A DNA stretch of 36,245 bases. Origin: an uncultured Methylophilaceae bacterium. Lineage in GTDB: Bacteria > Pseudomonadota > Gammaproteobacteria > Burkholderiales > Methylophilaceae. Position 1 is the first letter of the stretch. Each line of letters starts with the position of its first letter. The position numbers and the translations under genes are program-made. The notes under the pieces were generated by a model. It did not search any database. It saw only the letters and a program-made list of their open reading frames with translations, and was not told where the DNA came from. The stretch is taken from contig CAILHX010000019.1 of assembly GCA_903834185.1 (NCBI GenBank), positions 1 to 36,245 on the forward strand. Reading direction: 5' to 3'. Below, one piece after another: positions 15,995 through 23,704 of the stretch.

Positions 15995-16936
15995 TCAGTG
16001 AGTACCCTGCGTGACCGTGCTGCCGGGCGCGGTAGATCTGGTGAGCCAGACATTGCCGCCTATGGTGGAGCCTTTGCCTATGGTTATACGCCCCAGTATG
16101 GTTGCACCGGCGTAGATCACCACATCATCTTCCACGATAGGATGCCGTGCATTGCCTTTCACCAGTTGCCCGTCATCTGCCACATCGAAACGCTTTGCGC
16201 CCAGCGTCACCGCCTGATACAGGCGCACATTTTTACCGATGATGGTGGTTTCGCCGATCACGACGCCGGTACCGTGGTCGATGAAGAATCGTTCAGCAAT
16301 GGCTGCACCGGGGTGGATGTCGATGCCGGTGGCAGAATGTGCGATCTCGGAGATGATGCGCGCCGTAAGCGGAACGCCCAGACGGTGCAGCACATGTGCG
16401 ATACGGTGATGGGTGATGGCGGTGATGCCGGGGTAGCACACCAGTACTTCGTCTGCGCTGCGGGCAGCGGGGTCGCCCTCGAACGCGGCGCGGATGTCGC
16501 TATCCAGCAACTCGCGGATGGCAGGTAACTCGCCGGCGAAGTCTTTCGCCAGCTGCCAGGCCCGTTGTTCCAGTGAGGCGTCCTTTTCACCGTTGTCCTG
16601 TTCGCTGATAAAGCGCAGTTCGCGCACGATCTGGTCGCACAGTTCGCGCAGTGCGACATCCAGCGTATGACCGACAAAGTAATCTATGCCTGCTTCATTG
16701 AGGCCGGGAGGCCCGAGGCGGTTGGGAAACAGCGCCGCGGACAGGCCTTCGACGATACGGATCAGCGCTTTGCGCGAAGGCAGTTTGGGCGGACGGTTGC
16801 GGCGCTGGCGGTGTTCCAGCGAGGTATCGCGTATATGGCGCAGTTCGGCGACGATCGCATCTATCTCGCGCTGCATGTTTTGTGCAGGGTTGGTATCAGG
16901 ATCCGAATGATCCATGCTTGGTAGCGCGCGGCTCAC
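15995..16936 (-). CDS. cysE: Serine O-acetyltransferase, EpsC/CysE type
   Basis: A 313-residue enzyme transferring acetyl from acetyl-CoA to serine, giving O-acetylserine, the carbon skeleton for cysteine. The N-terminal helical domain is followed by a left-handed beta-helix of hexapeptide repeats. Active-site equivalents are Asp206 in GIDIHPG and His221 in FIDHGTGVVIGET. It ends at TQGTH straight after the last repeat and lacks the AGVPAR-type tail that mediates cysteine feedback in E. coli CysE. This is usual for EpsC-type enzymes. The start is probably GTG at 16934-16936 overlapping the TusA stop (GTGA); ATG at 16913-16915 is an alternative. It is last in the long sulfur operon. Its product feeds the cysteine used by the adjacent encapsulated desulfurase. 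Confidence 0.9.
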   Translation of the reverse strand: MSRALPSMDHSDPDTNPAQNMQREIDAIVAELRHIRDTSLEHRQRRNRPPKLPSRKALIRIVEGLSAALFPNRLGPPGLNEAGIDYFVGHTLDVALRELCDQIVRELRFISEQDNGEKDASLEQRAWQLAKDFAGELPAIRELLDSDIRAAFEGDPAARSADEVLVCYPGITAITHHRIAHVLHRLGVPLTARIISEIAHSATGIDIHPGAAIAERFFIDHGTGVVIGETTIIGKNVRLYQAVTLGAKRFDVADDGQLVKGNARHPIVEDDVVIYAGATILGRITIGKGSTIGGNVWLTRSTAPGSTVTQGTH

Positions 16937-17196
16937 GGCTTGGATAAAAAGTAATGGGTCTCGTCTGCCTGCTCGCGCCAGAATAAAAGCCTGAGCCCGG
17001 TCTGCCGGGACAGCGACTCAAAATAGCTGCCGGCATTGCGGTCGGTGACCATGAATTTGAGTACTTCACCGCTATTGATATGCTCCAGCGACTTGCGCGT
17101 GCTGAACATGGGCAGCGGACAGCTCAGTCCGCGTGCATCGATCTGGTGCTGGAATGCGGGTTCGGTTTCGACCAGTTTGAGTGGGGTTGCAGCCAT
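16933..17196 (-). CDS. TusA-like sulfurtransferase
   Basis: An 87-residue sulfur-carrier protein. The N-terminal 16-residue leader is followed by the TusA fold with the persulfide cysteine in DARGLSCPLP (Cys26), then the signature helix and the strand VLKFMVTDRNAGSYFESLSR. TusA proteins accept persulfide from a cysteine desulfurase and relay it to tRNA thiolation, molybdenum-cofactor or dissimilatory sulfur pathways. A desulfurase four genes away makes this a natural acceptor. AAAGGA lies close before the ATG. It overlaps the cysE start. The tail LRLLFWREQADETHYFLSKP is somewhat longer than in E. coli TusA. Confidence 0.88.
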   Translation of the reverse strand: MAATPLKLVETEPAFQHQIDARGLSCPLPMFSTRKSLEHINSGEVLKFMVTDRNAGSYFESLSRQTGLRLLFWREQADETHYFLSKP

Positions 17197-17223
17197 GATG
17201 TATTCCTTTAAAAGGCTTGAGTT

Positions 17224-17490
17224 CTATAATTTGGCAATGGAAACGCCGGTGGCCTTGAACAGCGCAATGGTTTTTGCGCCCACGTGCAGGCCGGTTTCGT
17301 TGAGCGAGCGGGTGGTGACCACTGCGGTCACGGTGCCGGAAGGTGTTTCCACATCCACTTCAGAAACCACATCGCCAAAGATGATGGCGCTGATGCGGCC
17401 TTTGAGCTGGTTACGCGCGTTAAGGGCTGTGATGGTGGTAGCGGAATTTTTCAATTCGATCGCTTCTTCGCTTGTTATTCGCTTGTTCAT
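17224..17490 (-). CDS. TOBE/Mop-domain protein (copy 2)
   Basis: An 88-residue single TOBE (molbindin) domain. The hallmark stretch ARNQLKGRISAIIFGDVVSEV is followed by VETPSGTVTAVVTTRSLNETGL and VGAKTIALFKATGVSIA. The first 20 residues are an extra N-terminal helix (KRITSEEAIELKNS) that copy 1 lacks. Mop domains oligomerise and bind molybdate, tungstate or similar oxyanions. In this sulfate-uptake context, sulfate storage or sensing is an open possibility. It lies 14 bases after copy 1, from which it evidently arose by tandem duplication. Confidence 0.87.
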   Translation of the reverse strand: MNKRITSEEAIELKNSATTITALNARNQLKGRISAIIFGDVVSEVDVETPSGTVTAVVTTRSLNETGLHVGAKTIALFKATGVSIAKL

Positions 17491-17504
17491 TTAGGCTTGT
17501 CCAA

Positions 17505-17720
17505 TTAAATCCGTGCCAAAGAAACTTCGGTGGATTTCACCAGGGCCAGTACTTCATTACCGGGCGCCAGTCGCAGTTCGCTTACCGAGCGCGTGGTGAT
17601 GACGGCGGTGATGATGCCTGATGGTGTTTCCACATCCACTTCGGATACCACCGGTCCGGTGACGATCTCCTTGATGCGTCCCTTGAATTGATTGCGAACG
17701 TTGATTGCGTGTATTGCCAT
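17505..17720 (-). CDS. TOBE/Mop-domain protein (copy 1)
   Basis: A 71-residue molbindin with INVRNQFKGRIKEIVTGPVVSEV, VETPSGIITAVITTRSVSELRL and the closing VLALVKSTEVSLARI. It is nearly a whole Mop domain with no other part. AAAGGA lies seven bases before the ATG. It is closely similar to copy 2, which follows it. Such proteins bind tetrahedral oxyanions at subunit interfaces. No ModABC or CysA ATPase gene is adjacent, so this is not simply the detached tail of a transporter ATPase in this window. Confidence 0.87.
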   Translation of the reverse strand: MAIHAINVRNQFKGRIKEIVTGPVVSEVDVETPSGIITAVITTRSVSELRLAPGNEVLALVKSTEVSLARI

Positions 17721-17746
17721 GATGTGTCCTTTCAGTAACTCGGGAG

Positions 17747-18106
17747 TCAGTAACTCATGAGCGATGCATTGAGCGGCAGACTCCAGCCCGAGCTGATCTG
17801 CATCAGTGCCGGTTTGGGCAGGTTTTTGCTGTAGAGTTCTGCCAGTTTGCTGCGTAATTCATGTGCTGCGCGCCGCGTGTAGATGATGGGCAAGCCCATG
17901 CGGGTGGAGCTGATGGTAGCGTTGTACAGTAGCGAGTGACTGAGCTGATCGGTGACCATCACTACCAGCTTGATGCGCTCCGGTATGCTTTTTCTGCTAT
18001 CCGCGGGTTTACGTCCATTCCAGTGCTCGATATCCTGCAAACCGAACTCGCCCAGTTCGCGGCGTATGGTTTCGATGCGATCTCCACCAATAACGAGTGT
18101 AGACAT
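17747..18106 (-). CDS. DUF2325 family protein
   Basis: A 119-residue soluble protein starting TLVIGGDRIETIRRELGEFG. This is the Rossmann-like opening (V-x-GG) of DUF2325 proteins. It then has KLVVMVTDQLSHSLLYNAT, and GLPIIYTRRAAHEL toward the end, the typical second half of the family. AAGGAAATATC precedes the ATG. Its biochemical role is unknown. The gene lies between a sulfate-binding protein and oxyanion-binding TOBE proteins, so a sulfur- or oxyanion-related role is inferred from context alone. Confidence 0.75.
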   Translation of the reverse strand: MSTLVIGGDRIETIRRELGEFGLQDIEHWNGRKPADSRKSIPERIKLVVMVTDQLSHSLLYNATISSTRMGLPIIYTRRAAHELRSKLAELYSKNLPKPALMQISSGWSLPLNASLMSY

Positions 18107-18132
18107 GATATTTCCTTAGATTTTCCTGGAAA

Positions 18133-18155
18133 GGGGGGAGGCATTGCCTCCCCGT
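18133..18155 (-). promoter_or_regulatory. Intercistronic hairpin after sbp copy 2
   Basis: A GGGGAGGC/GCCTCCCC stem of eight GC-rich pairs with a three-base ATT loop, 20 bases after the sbp stop. On the minus strand it is followed by CCTTTCC rather than a pure T-run. It may be an mRNA-stabilising or partially terminating element, giving high binding-protein levels and lower downstream expression. Confidence 0.5.
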
Positions 18156-18172
18156 ATTGCTGTGCCTGACTT

Positions 18173-19186
18173 TTATGGCGCGTAGATTTGATCGAACACG
18201 CCGCCGTCATTGAAATGCTTCTTCTGCGTGGCCTGCCAACCGCCGAATTCCGGATCGTCGATTTTTACCAGATTGATCCTGGGGAACTGGCCTTCATACT
18301 TTTTGGCAACCGATTCCAGCGTAGGACGGTAGAAGTTGCGGGCTGCGATCTCCTGACCTTCCGGGCTGTACAGGTATTCAAGATAAGCCTGCGCTACGGC
18401 ACGGGTCTTGTGCTTGTCAACGACCTTGTCAACGACGGTGACCGGTGGTTCAGCCAGGATTGAAAGCGACGGGACCACAACATCCACTTTGTCCGGACCC
18501 AGTTCCTTCTTCGCCAGATAAGCTTCGTTCTCCCACGCCAGCAGCACATCGCCGATACCGCGTTCGACAAAGGTGGTGGTGGATCCGCGTGCGCCGGAAT
18601 CCAGCACCGGTACGTTCTTGTACAGCTTGCCCACGAATTCCCTTGCCTTGGCTTCATCGTTGTTGTTGTGCTTCAAGGCATACGCCCAGGCCGCCAGGTA
18701 GTTCCAGCGTGCACCGCCGGAAGTCTTGGGGTTGGGGGTGATCACCGATACACCGGGCTTGATGATGTCGTCCCAGTCCTTGATGTGCTTGGGGTTGCCC
18801 TTGCGCACCAGGAACACGATGGTGGAGGTGAACGGCGAGCTGTTGTTAGGCAGGCGTTTTTGCCAGTCTTTAGGTATCAGCTTGCCTTTCTCGCTCAGCT
18901 GGTCGATGTCGTAAGCCAGCGCCAGTGTCGCCACGTCGGCTTCCAGGCCGTCAACGATGGCGCGCGCCTGTTTGCCGGAGCCGCCGTGCGATGACTGGAT
19001 GGTGACGGTATCACCGGTCTTGGCCTGCCAGTATTTGGCAAAAGCCACACCGTAGGCCTGATACAACTCGCGTGTCGGGTCGTATGACACGTTGAGCAGT
19101 TTGACCTCAGCCGCTGTCGCGTTAAGTGGGCTAGCCAGCGCCAGAACGACGCCGAACAGGCCCAGGATGGAATAAATCAGTTTCAT
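18173..19186 (-). CDS. sbp: Periplasmic sulfate/thiosulfate-binding protein (copy 2)
   Basis: A 337-residue solute-binding protein with a signal peptide ([13 protein letters not shown]). It shows the same sulfate-loop motifs as copy 1: [80 protein letters not shown] and [25 protein letters not shown] lies six bases before the ATG. It follows an outer-membrane porin by 49 bases, which suggests a route for sulfate across the outer membrane and periplasm. The inner-membrane permease must be encoded elsewhere. It differs from copy 1 throughout, so the duplication is not recent. Confidence 0.94.
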   Translation of the reverse strand: MKLIYSILGLFGVVLALASPLNATAAEVKLLNVSYDPTRELYQAYGVAFAKYWQAKTGDTVTIQSSHGGSGKQARAIVDGLEADVATLALAYDIDQLSEKGKLIPKDWQKRLPNNSSPFTSTIVFLVRKGNPKHIKDWDDIIKPGVSVITPNPKTSGGARWNYLAAWAYALKHNNNDEAKAREFVGKLYKNVPVLDSGARGSTTTFVERGIGDVLLAWENEAYLAKKELGPDKVDVVVPSLSILAEPPVTVVDKVVDKHKTRAVAQAYLEYLYSPEGQEIAARNFYRPTLESVAKKYEGQFPRINLVKIDDPEFGGWQATQKKHFNDGGVFDQIYAP

Positions 19187-19235
19187 AGTGTTCCCTTATC
19201 TGTTTTTTGCAAATATGCTTGTTGGTTAAACCCGC

Positions 19236-20774
19236 TTAGAAATTCAGCTGTAACTGGGTTTCGAGTACACGCTCGGTAGGACGGTCCAGAATGGCCCCGG
19301 CAGCGTTGGTCCAACCGCCGTTGTAAAAGGTCTGTTCATAATCGAAATACACTTTCACATCCTTGTTGATGTACCAATTCAACCCTGCAGCCCAAGCAGA
19401 AGCCTTGCTGATGGAGGTGGTAGGGTCTGCATAGGATCTGGCCTGTCTCACTGCTGCGGTGCCTGCGCCAGCGGAAGCGAATGCTTTACTGTCCACATTC
19501 AACTCGCTGTATCTGGCGACCAGTTCCCAAGCTCCCCAACCGCCGGAGTTGAAGTCGAAATTACTTTTCGGAGTAGGGCGGGAATAACCTGCATCTTCGC
19601 CGGTGATGATCCATGAACCGCCGATCTGCCATGCGTCGTTGCTTAACTTGTCGCTACGTATCAGACCTGTCGCGATGCGGCCGACATCCTGGTCGACCTG
19701 CACGTATTCAGCCAGCAAGCCGAACGGGCCGTTGTAGTAATAAGCCTGGGGCGACCAGCGCAATTGCGTGCCGTTGGCAAAAGTACCGTTGTTGGCACCT
19801 GCCGCAGCGGTGCGGTAGGAGAATACCGACAGTTGCCCAAGGCCGCTCTTGTAGCTGGGCAGATTGCTCTGGCTGTTGGTTTGCGCGGTAGCTGCGTTGA
19901 CGCCGGTACCGGTGCCTACGAAATCGGCATAATCGATGGCGAAGCCGGCTCCCAGACCCTGCAGGAATCCAGGTTCGTTCTTGAACGGCGTGGCGAAAAT
20001 GCGAGCCACGTAGGATTTGTTGTCGTTATTGTCGAAATCGGGCGTGGTGTATGAATCGCTGCTGCTGCCGTCCGTCACCCCGTTGAAATAACCCAGGGAA
20101 TAACTGAAGGTGTTGTTGGCGAGGTCGCCGCGTATCTGCGCGCCGATGTCGCGGTTAGGCACCAGGTCGTTAGGCAGGCCGCGTTCGATGAATAATCCAT
20201 CGGAATCTGCTTGCAGGCGTTCTATGCCGAAAGGCGTCTTTTGTTTACCGGCCTGGATCTGGAACCAGGGTTGCAGCTTGGCGTTGACGTAGGCATCCTG
20301 GATCACCGTTTTGCCTTGTCCGAAGTCAGGCACGAACAGGAAGTCGTAGTCCTTGAACAGCGTACCCGAAATGATAGGGCGTGCCTGCCTGATGAAGAAG
20401 GAGTCAGCGGCGTTCTGCTGCGCGGCGTTAGTGTTGCCGCTGGAAACCCCATTGATATAGCTGCGGGCGTTGACCTGGAATTGTCCTTTCAGGTTCAACT
20501 TGAAGTTGCCGTCGGCAGATTGAATGCCGAAACCGTCTGCTGCACTGGCTTTGACCACTGCGTTTTCCTTTTTCTTGGCTGCGGCTTCTTCTTCCGCGAT
20601 CTCGTTCTTGCGGTCCAGTATCTTTATCTTCTGGTCCAGTTCTTCTATCTGTGCGCGCAGTTTTGCCAGATCATCGCTGTCATCTGCATATGCATTCAAC
20701 GAATTCGCTGCCAGGCCCCCGCCCACTACTGCGCTGAATACCAGCGCCGGAATTAATTTTTTCTTGAATTGCAT
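19236..20774 (-). CDS. OprP/OprO-type anion-selective porin
   Basis: A 512-residue outer-membrane beta-barrel. A signal peptide (about residues 1-30) is followed by a short charged coiled coil (DDLAKLRAQIEELDQKIKIL), then the barrel beginning FKLNLKGQFQVNARSY. It has the family motif PWFQIQAGKQKTPFGIERLQ and ends in ETQLQLNF with a terminal phenylalanine, as needed for BAM-dependent assembly. OprP and OprO are trimeric phosphate or pyrophosphate channels, while sulfate-regulated relatives are known. The position between DUF2292 and a sulfate-binding protein suggests sulfate or sulfonate entry here (inference). About 112 bases of leader separate it from DUF2292. Confidence 0.87.
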   Translation of the reverse strand: MQFKKKLIPALVFSAVVGGGLAANSLNAYADDSDDLAKLRAQIEELDQKIKILDRKNEIAEEEAAAKKKENAVVKASAADGFGIQSADGNFKLNLKGQFQVNARSYINGVSSGNTNAAQQNAADSFFIRQARPIISGTLFKDYDFLFVPDFGQGKTVIQDAYVNAKLQPWFQIQAGKQKTPFGIERLQADSDGLFIERGLPNDLVPNRDIGAQIRGDLANNTFSYSLGYFNGVTDGSSSDSYTTPDFDNNDNKSYVARIFATPFKNEPGFLQGLGAGFAIDYADFVGTGTGVNAATAQTNSQSNLPSYKSGLGQLSVFSYRTAAAGANNGTFANGTQLRWSPQAYYYNGPFGLLAEYVQVDQDVGRIATGLIRSDKLSNDAWQIGGSWIITGEDAGYSRPTPKSNFDFNSGGWGAWELVARYSELNVDSKAFASAGAGTAAVRQARSYADPTTSISKASAWAAGLNWYINKDVKVYFDYEQTFYNGGWTNAAGAILDRPTERVLETQLQLNF

Positions 20775-20886
20775 GGCGTTCCCCGTTCATCTTTTGCGTT
20801 CCTCCGGATGTCCGGTCAGTTCGTCATATTTTTAAGTTTTTTTCCGCCGGCGGTCCGGTAGGATGGTGCTTCCCTTTTTTACGTAT

Positions 20887-21063
20887 TCAGTTAAAGCGTA
20901 CTTTCTCTTTGCGTTCGATCTGGGTGACGCGGTTCTCGTGCACCGTGATCTCGACCGAGCCAAAGCGCAGGTCAGCCAGCAGGCGCGCGATCTCCTCCAG
21001 CACTTTTTTATCCAGTGCGGCTTTTTGTGGAGCTTCTAAAACTGAGTGATCGTCGCTTTTCAT
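20887..21063 (-). CDS. DUF2292 (YezD-like) small protein
   Basis: A 58-residue protein starting MKSDDHSVLEAPQKAALDKK and continuing VLEEIARLLADLRFGSVEIT, then VHENRVTQIERKEKVRF. The LRFGSVEITVH...VTQIE-K-EKVR pattern is the DUF2292/YezD family, which often heads or joins sulfate-transport and sulfur-assimilation operons. It is the first gene after the promoter at 21097-21130 and lies 112 bases before the porin. Function unknown. It is probably a cytosolic two-part helix-strand protein. Confidence 0.82.
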   Translation of the reverse strand: MKSDDHSVLEAPQKAALDKKVLEEIARLLADLRFGSVEITVHENRVTQIERKEKVRFN

Positions 21064-21096
21064 GTTGGCTACTCTTACTGGTTGAAAACGAGGGGC

Positions 21097-21130
21097 AGTA
21101 TAGAAAGCGCCATATACAATGTAAAAGAAT
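21097..21130 (-). promoter_or_regulatory. Promoter of the sulfur operon with the shared ATTCTTTTACATT element
   Basis: Minus strand: ATTCTTTTACATT (21118-21130), containing -35 TTTACA, then a 17-base spacer and -10 TATACT (21097-21102). The predicted transcription start is near 21090, about 27 bases before the DUF2292 ATG. The geometry is identical to the promoter of sbp copy 1. The bases upstream are AT-rich with an ATTAAT inverted repeat. Confidence 0.65.
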
Positions 21131-21255
21131 ATTAATTAATATCGTTATAACTAAAGAAGATATAAATGTGCAGACGGGAACGCGCGTGCGGGGAAACTAC
21201 AGCAGGGGTATTGCCGGGAATGGGAGGGTGTTACAGTCCAGCGATGTTGATGCTG

Positions 21256-22077
21256 CTAGTTTCTGCGATCAGCAGCTCTACGGCTTGCTACTTGTGCCCA
21301 TATCTCGCCTGATTGCTGCCAGATCTCCTGCGGCACTTCAGGTAGTGCCTCGAATTCCGGTTTGGCAAAATAGTAGCCTTGAAACAGGGTGACGCCTTCA
21401 TCTGCCAGCGTCAGGCATTCTTCCCTGGTCTCTATGCCTTCGGCGATCACTTTGATCGACAGTTCACGACAGGCGGCGAGGGTGGCGAATACCAGTGAGC
21501 GCCGCACACGGTCGGCATTGATGTTGCGTGTGAGTGCCATGTCCAGTTTCAATACGTCAGGCTCCAGCTCCGCCAGCAGATTCAAACCGGCATAGCCGGC
21601 ACCAAAATCGTCTATAGCGGTCAGGAACTGATGTTTTTTGTATTCGATGAAGATATTCTTCAGATGGTGGTCTTTGACTTCTTCACCTTCGGTCACCTCG
21701 AATTGCAGCCGGTTGAGAGGGAAGCCGAGTTCATTAGCGGCCTCCAGCGTAGCGCGGATACAGGTTTCGGGTTTGTACACGGCGTTGGGCAGAAAGTTGA
21801 TGCTGAGCATGCCTTGCAGGTCGAGCTTTTTGGCCAGGTCTATCGCCTTCACCCGTATCGCCTGGTCGAACTTGTAACGATTGCCATCGTTCAGTTGCGA
21901 CAGGATGCTGGCAGCGCCTTCATCGTTCAGGCCTCTGACCAGTGCTTCGTAACCATAGATGCTGTTACTGGAAATATCCACGATAGGCTGAAAAGCCATG
22001 GAGAAATCAATGTCAAGATTGTGGCCGCTTCTGCATTCCTTGCAGCCCACGGGGACAAAGGTTTTAGGGTCGAACAT
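21256..22077 (-). CDS. EAL-domain cyclic-di-GMP phosphodiesterase with an N-terminal CxxC
   Basis: A 273-residue stand-alone EAL protein. The start is the ATG at 22075-22077 with AAGGT five bases upstream; a longer frame to 22143 lacks support. Catalytic residues are present: YEALVRG (Glu44), SINFLP (Asn94), FEVTE (Glu127), AIDDFGAGY (Asp156, Asp157), LKLD (Lys177), AEGIE (Glu213) and LFQGYYFAKP (Gln233). The leader has VGCKECRSGH, a CxxC plus His that could bind metal or act as a redox switch. It is transcribed toward the sulfur locus but is about 130 bases upstream of its promoter. It is only distantly similar to the EAL protein at 11066-11917. Confidence 0.9.
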   Translation of the reverse strand: MFDPKTFVPVGCKECRSGHNLDIDFSMAFQPIVDISSNSIYGYEALVRGLNDEGAASILSQLNDGNRYKFDQAIRVKAIDLAKKLDLQGMLSINFLPNAVYKPETCIRATLEAANELGFPLNRLQFEVTEGEEVKDHHLKNIFIEYKKHQFLTAIDDFGAGYAGLNLLAELEPDVLKLDMALTRNINADRVRRSLVFATLAACRELSIKVIAEGIETREECLTLADEGVTLFQGYYFAKPEFEALPEVPQEIWQQSGEIWAQVASRRAADRRN

Positions 22078-22211
22078 GATGTACCTTATTGGCAAAGCCA
22101 GAGACAGTTTTAGTTTGATGTCACAGGGTGAAAGTATACACAATGTATACAGGTCTGTATAAATATTATCCAGGCCATGACTTTTAACCCAGGGTTCGAT
22201 ATGATGCTGGC

Positions 22212-22625
22212 GTGAATTATTTCAGACAGCAACGGACGGTGATCGCGCTATGCGCAGGCTTTGCGATATTGCTCGCCTCGCTGATGCCCGCCATCACCCA
22301 GGCGTTCGCCTCGCGCCAGGTGACTGATAGTTTCCTCAGCGCGGTGTGTTCCAATTCCGGTGTCGCCAAGTTCGTGTCGTTTTCTGTAGTGTCGTTACAG
22401 ACTCCGCTAAAATCCAGCCAGCCCGCACAAAATAAACCGATGGCGATGGAGCACTGCCCGTATTGCTTCACCCACGCCGGTTCGTACGGCATCATGCCCG
22501 GCCATGAGATCACCATAGTCAAACTCGCTTTATCCCAGCCTTACCCGCAATTATTCTATCGTTCGCCTTATCCGCTATTCGCCTGGATAAGCGCTAATCC
22601 CCGCGCCCCGCCTGTTTTTTCCTGA
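22212..22625 (+). CDS. DUF2946-like exported protein
   Basis: A 137-residue protein with an N-terminal hydrophobic signal or anchor (TVIALCAGFAILLASLMPAI) and the DUF2946 hallmark MEHCPYCFTHAG in the middle. The start is GTG at 22212, the only start after an in-frame stop, with a weak ribosome-binding site. A third cysteine (SAVCSNSG) lies before the motif. DUF2946 proteins are frequently found beside copper-resistance or TonB-linked metal genes, and the HCPYC motif suggests metal binding. The next gene encodes a Cys-motif outer-membrane protein. Confidence 0.72.
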   Translation: MNYFRQQRTVIALCAGFAILLASLMPAITQAFASRQVTDSFLSAVCSNSGVAKFVSFSVVSLQTPLKSSQPAQNKPMAMEHCPYCFTHAGSYGIMPGHEITIVKLALSQPYPQLFYRSPYPLFAWISANPRAPPVFS

Positions 22626-22642
22626 TTCGGTTTAGTGAGATT

Positions 22643-22670
22643 CAAGCCACGACCTAGAGGGTCGGGCTTG
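22643..22670. promoter_or_regulatory. Intergenic hairpin
   Basis: CAAGCC pairs with GGCTTG, and inside it CGACC pairs with GGTCG around a TAGAG loop, with one bulged A. No T-run follows on either strand. It may be an RNA-stability or regulatory hairpin before the outer-membrane protein gene. Confidence 0.4.
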
Positions 22671-22710
22671 TACGCATTTATTTAAAAAGCCATATTCAAA
22701 AGGAAAAAAC

Positions 22711-23685
22711 ATGAATTCAGTATTCAACAGAGCTGGTATATGCGCCAGCCTGCTCGCAGTTTATTTATTCACGCCACTGGCTGCCAACGCCTGTTCCAGT
22801 TGCGGCTGTACCTTGAGCTCCGACTGGTCTACCCAGGGCGTCTCCGGGGGCGAAGGTTTGCACTTCGATATCCGTGCCGATTATTTCACCCAGGACCAGA
22901 TGCGCCACGGTACCGATGCCGTGAGTCGTACGGCTGTCCCGGCAGGTACCGAGGTGCAGGAGGAAACGATCAACCGCAATCTGTCCCTGGCGCTGGATTA
23001 CGCCTTTAATCCGGACTGGTCGGTGAATGTGATGGTGCCGCTGTATAGCCGTACCCACAGCACATTCGGCGACGGCAGCAGCGGGATTGCCTACCCCGAC
23101 CCTGCAGCCATCAATACGTCGGCCTCCAGCGGCATCGGCGACATCAAGGTGACCACGCGCTATTCCGGTTTCAGTGCGGACCATAGCTTCGGCATCATTG
23201 CCGGGCTGAAGCTGCCTACCGGCGAGACCAAAGATACCTTCAGCGACGGCAGCGCGCTGGATCGCGGCTTGGAACTGGGTAGCGGCACTAGCGACCTGTT
23301 GGTGGGCGGCTATCACTTCGGCACGATCAACCGCGACTGGGATTATTTCTCTCAGGCGGTGCTGCAGATTCCTCTGGATAGCCACGACGATTTCCGTCCG
23401 GGCGACGGGCTGAACGTGACTGCCGGGGTGCGTTACATGAGCTTCGACAATTTTATCCCGCAGTTGCAGGTGAATGCGCGCTTGGAGAAGCGCGAATCAG
23501 GCGGGCAGGCGGATGTGCCGAATAGCGGGGCGACGCTGGTGTATCTCAGCCCCGGTGTGACCGTGCCTGTCAGCAAGCAGTTGCAGCTGTACGGCTTTCT
23601 GCAGTTGCCTATCCTGCAACGCGTGAACGGCTACCAGCTTGAGACGCAGGCTGTGGCATCGGTGGGGCTGCATTACAACTTCTAG
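22711..23685 (+). CDS. Outer-membrane beta-barrel protein with an N-terminal CSSCGC motif
   Basis: A 324-residue exported protein. The signal peptide ends at about PLAANA and the mature protein begins CSSCGC (Cys28, Cys31, Cys33). It then has repeated amphipathic strands and a C-terminal phenylalanine (VGLHYNF), as in outer-membrane barrels. The strand pattern (NPDWSVNVMVPLYSRTH, GIGDIKVTTRYSG, GIIAGLKLPTGE) resembles the MetA/phenol-degradation-type transporter barrels. The cysteine cluster at the mature N-terminus probably binds a metal or forms disulfides in the periplasm. It follows DUF2946 and converges on a thioredoxin-like gene 19 bases away. Substrate unknown. Confidence 0.78.
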   Translation: MNSVFNRAGICASLLAVYLFTPLAANACSSCGCTLSSDWSTQGVSGGEGLHFDIRADYFTQDQMRHGTDAVSRTAVPAGTEVQEETINRNLSLALDYAFNPDWSVNVMVPLYSRTHSTFGDGSSGIAYPDPAAINTSASSGIGDIKVTTRYSGFSADHSFGIIAGLKLPTGETKDTFSDGSALDRGLELGSGTSDLLVGGYHFGTINRDWDYFSQAVLQIPLDSHDDFRPGDGLNVTAGVRYMSFDNFIPQLQVNARLEKRESGGQADVPNSGATLVYLSPGVTVPVSKQLQLYGFLQLPILQRVNGYQLETQAVASVGLHYNF

Positions 23686-23704
23686 AGGGTATTTTTAATA
23701 AGCC

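Noticed and set aside
11951-19186. Recent duplication of the sulfate-binding gene by a mobile element
   Set aside because: The two copies differ throughout, and no transposase or flanking repeat was found between or around them.
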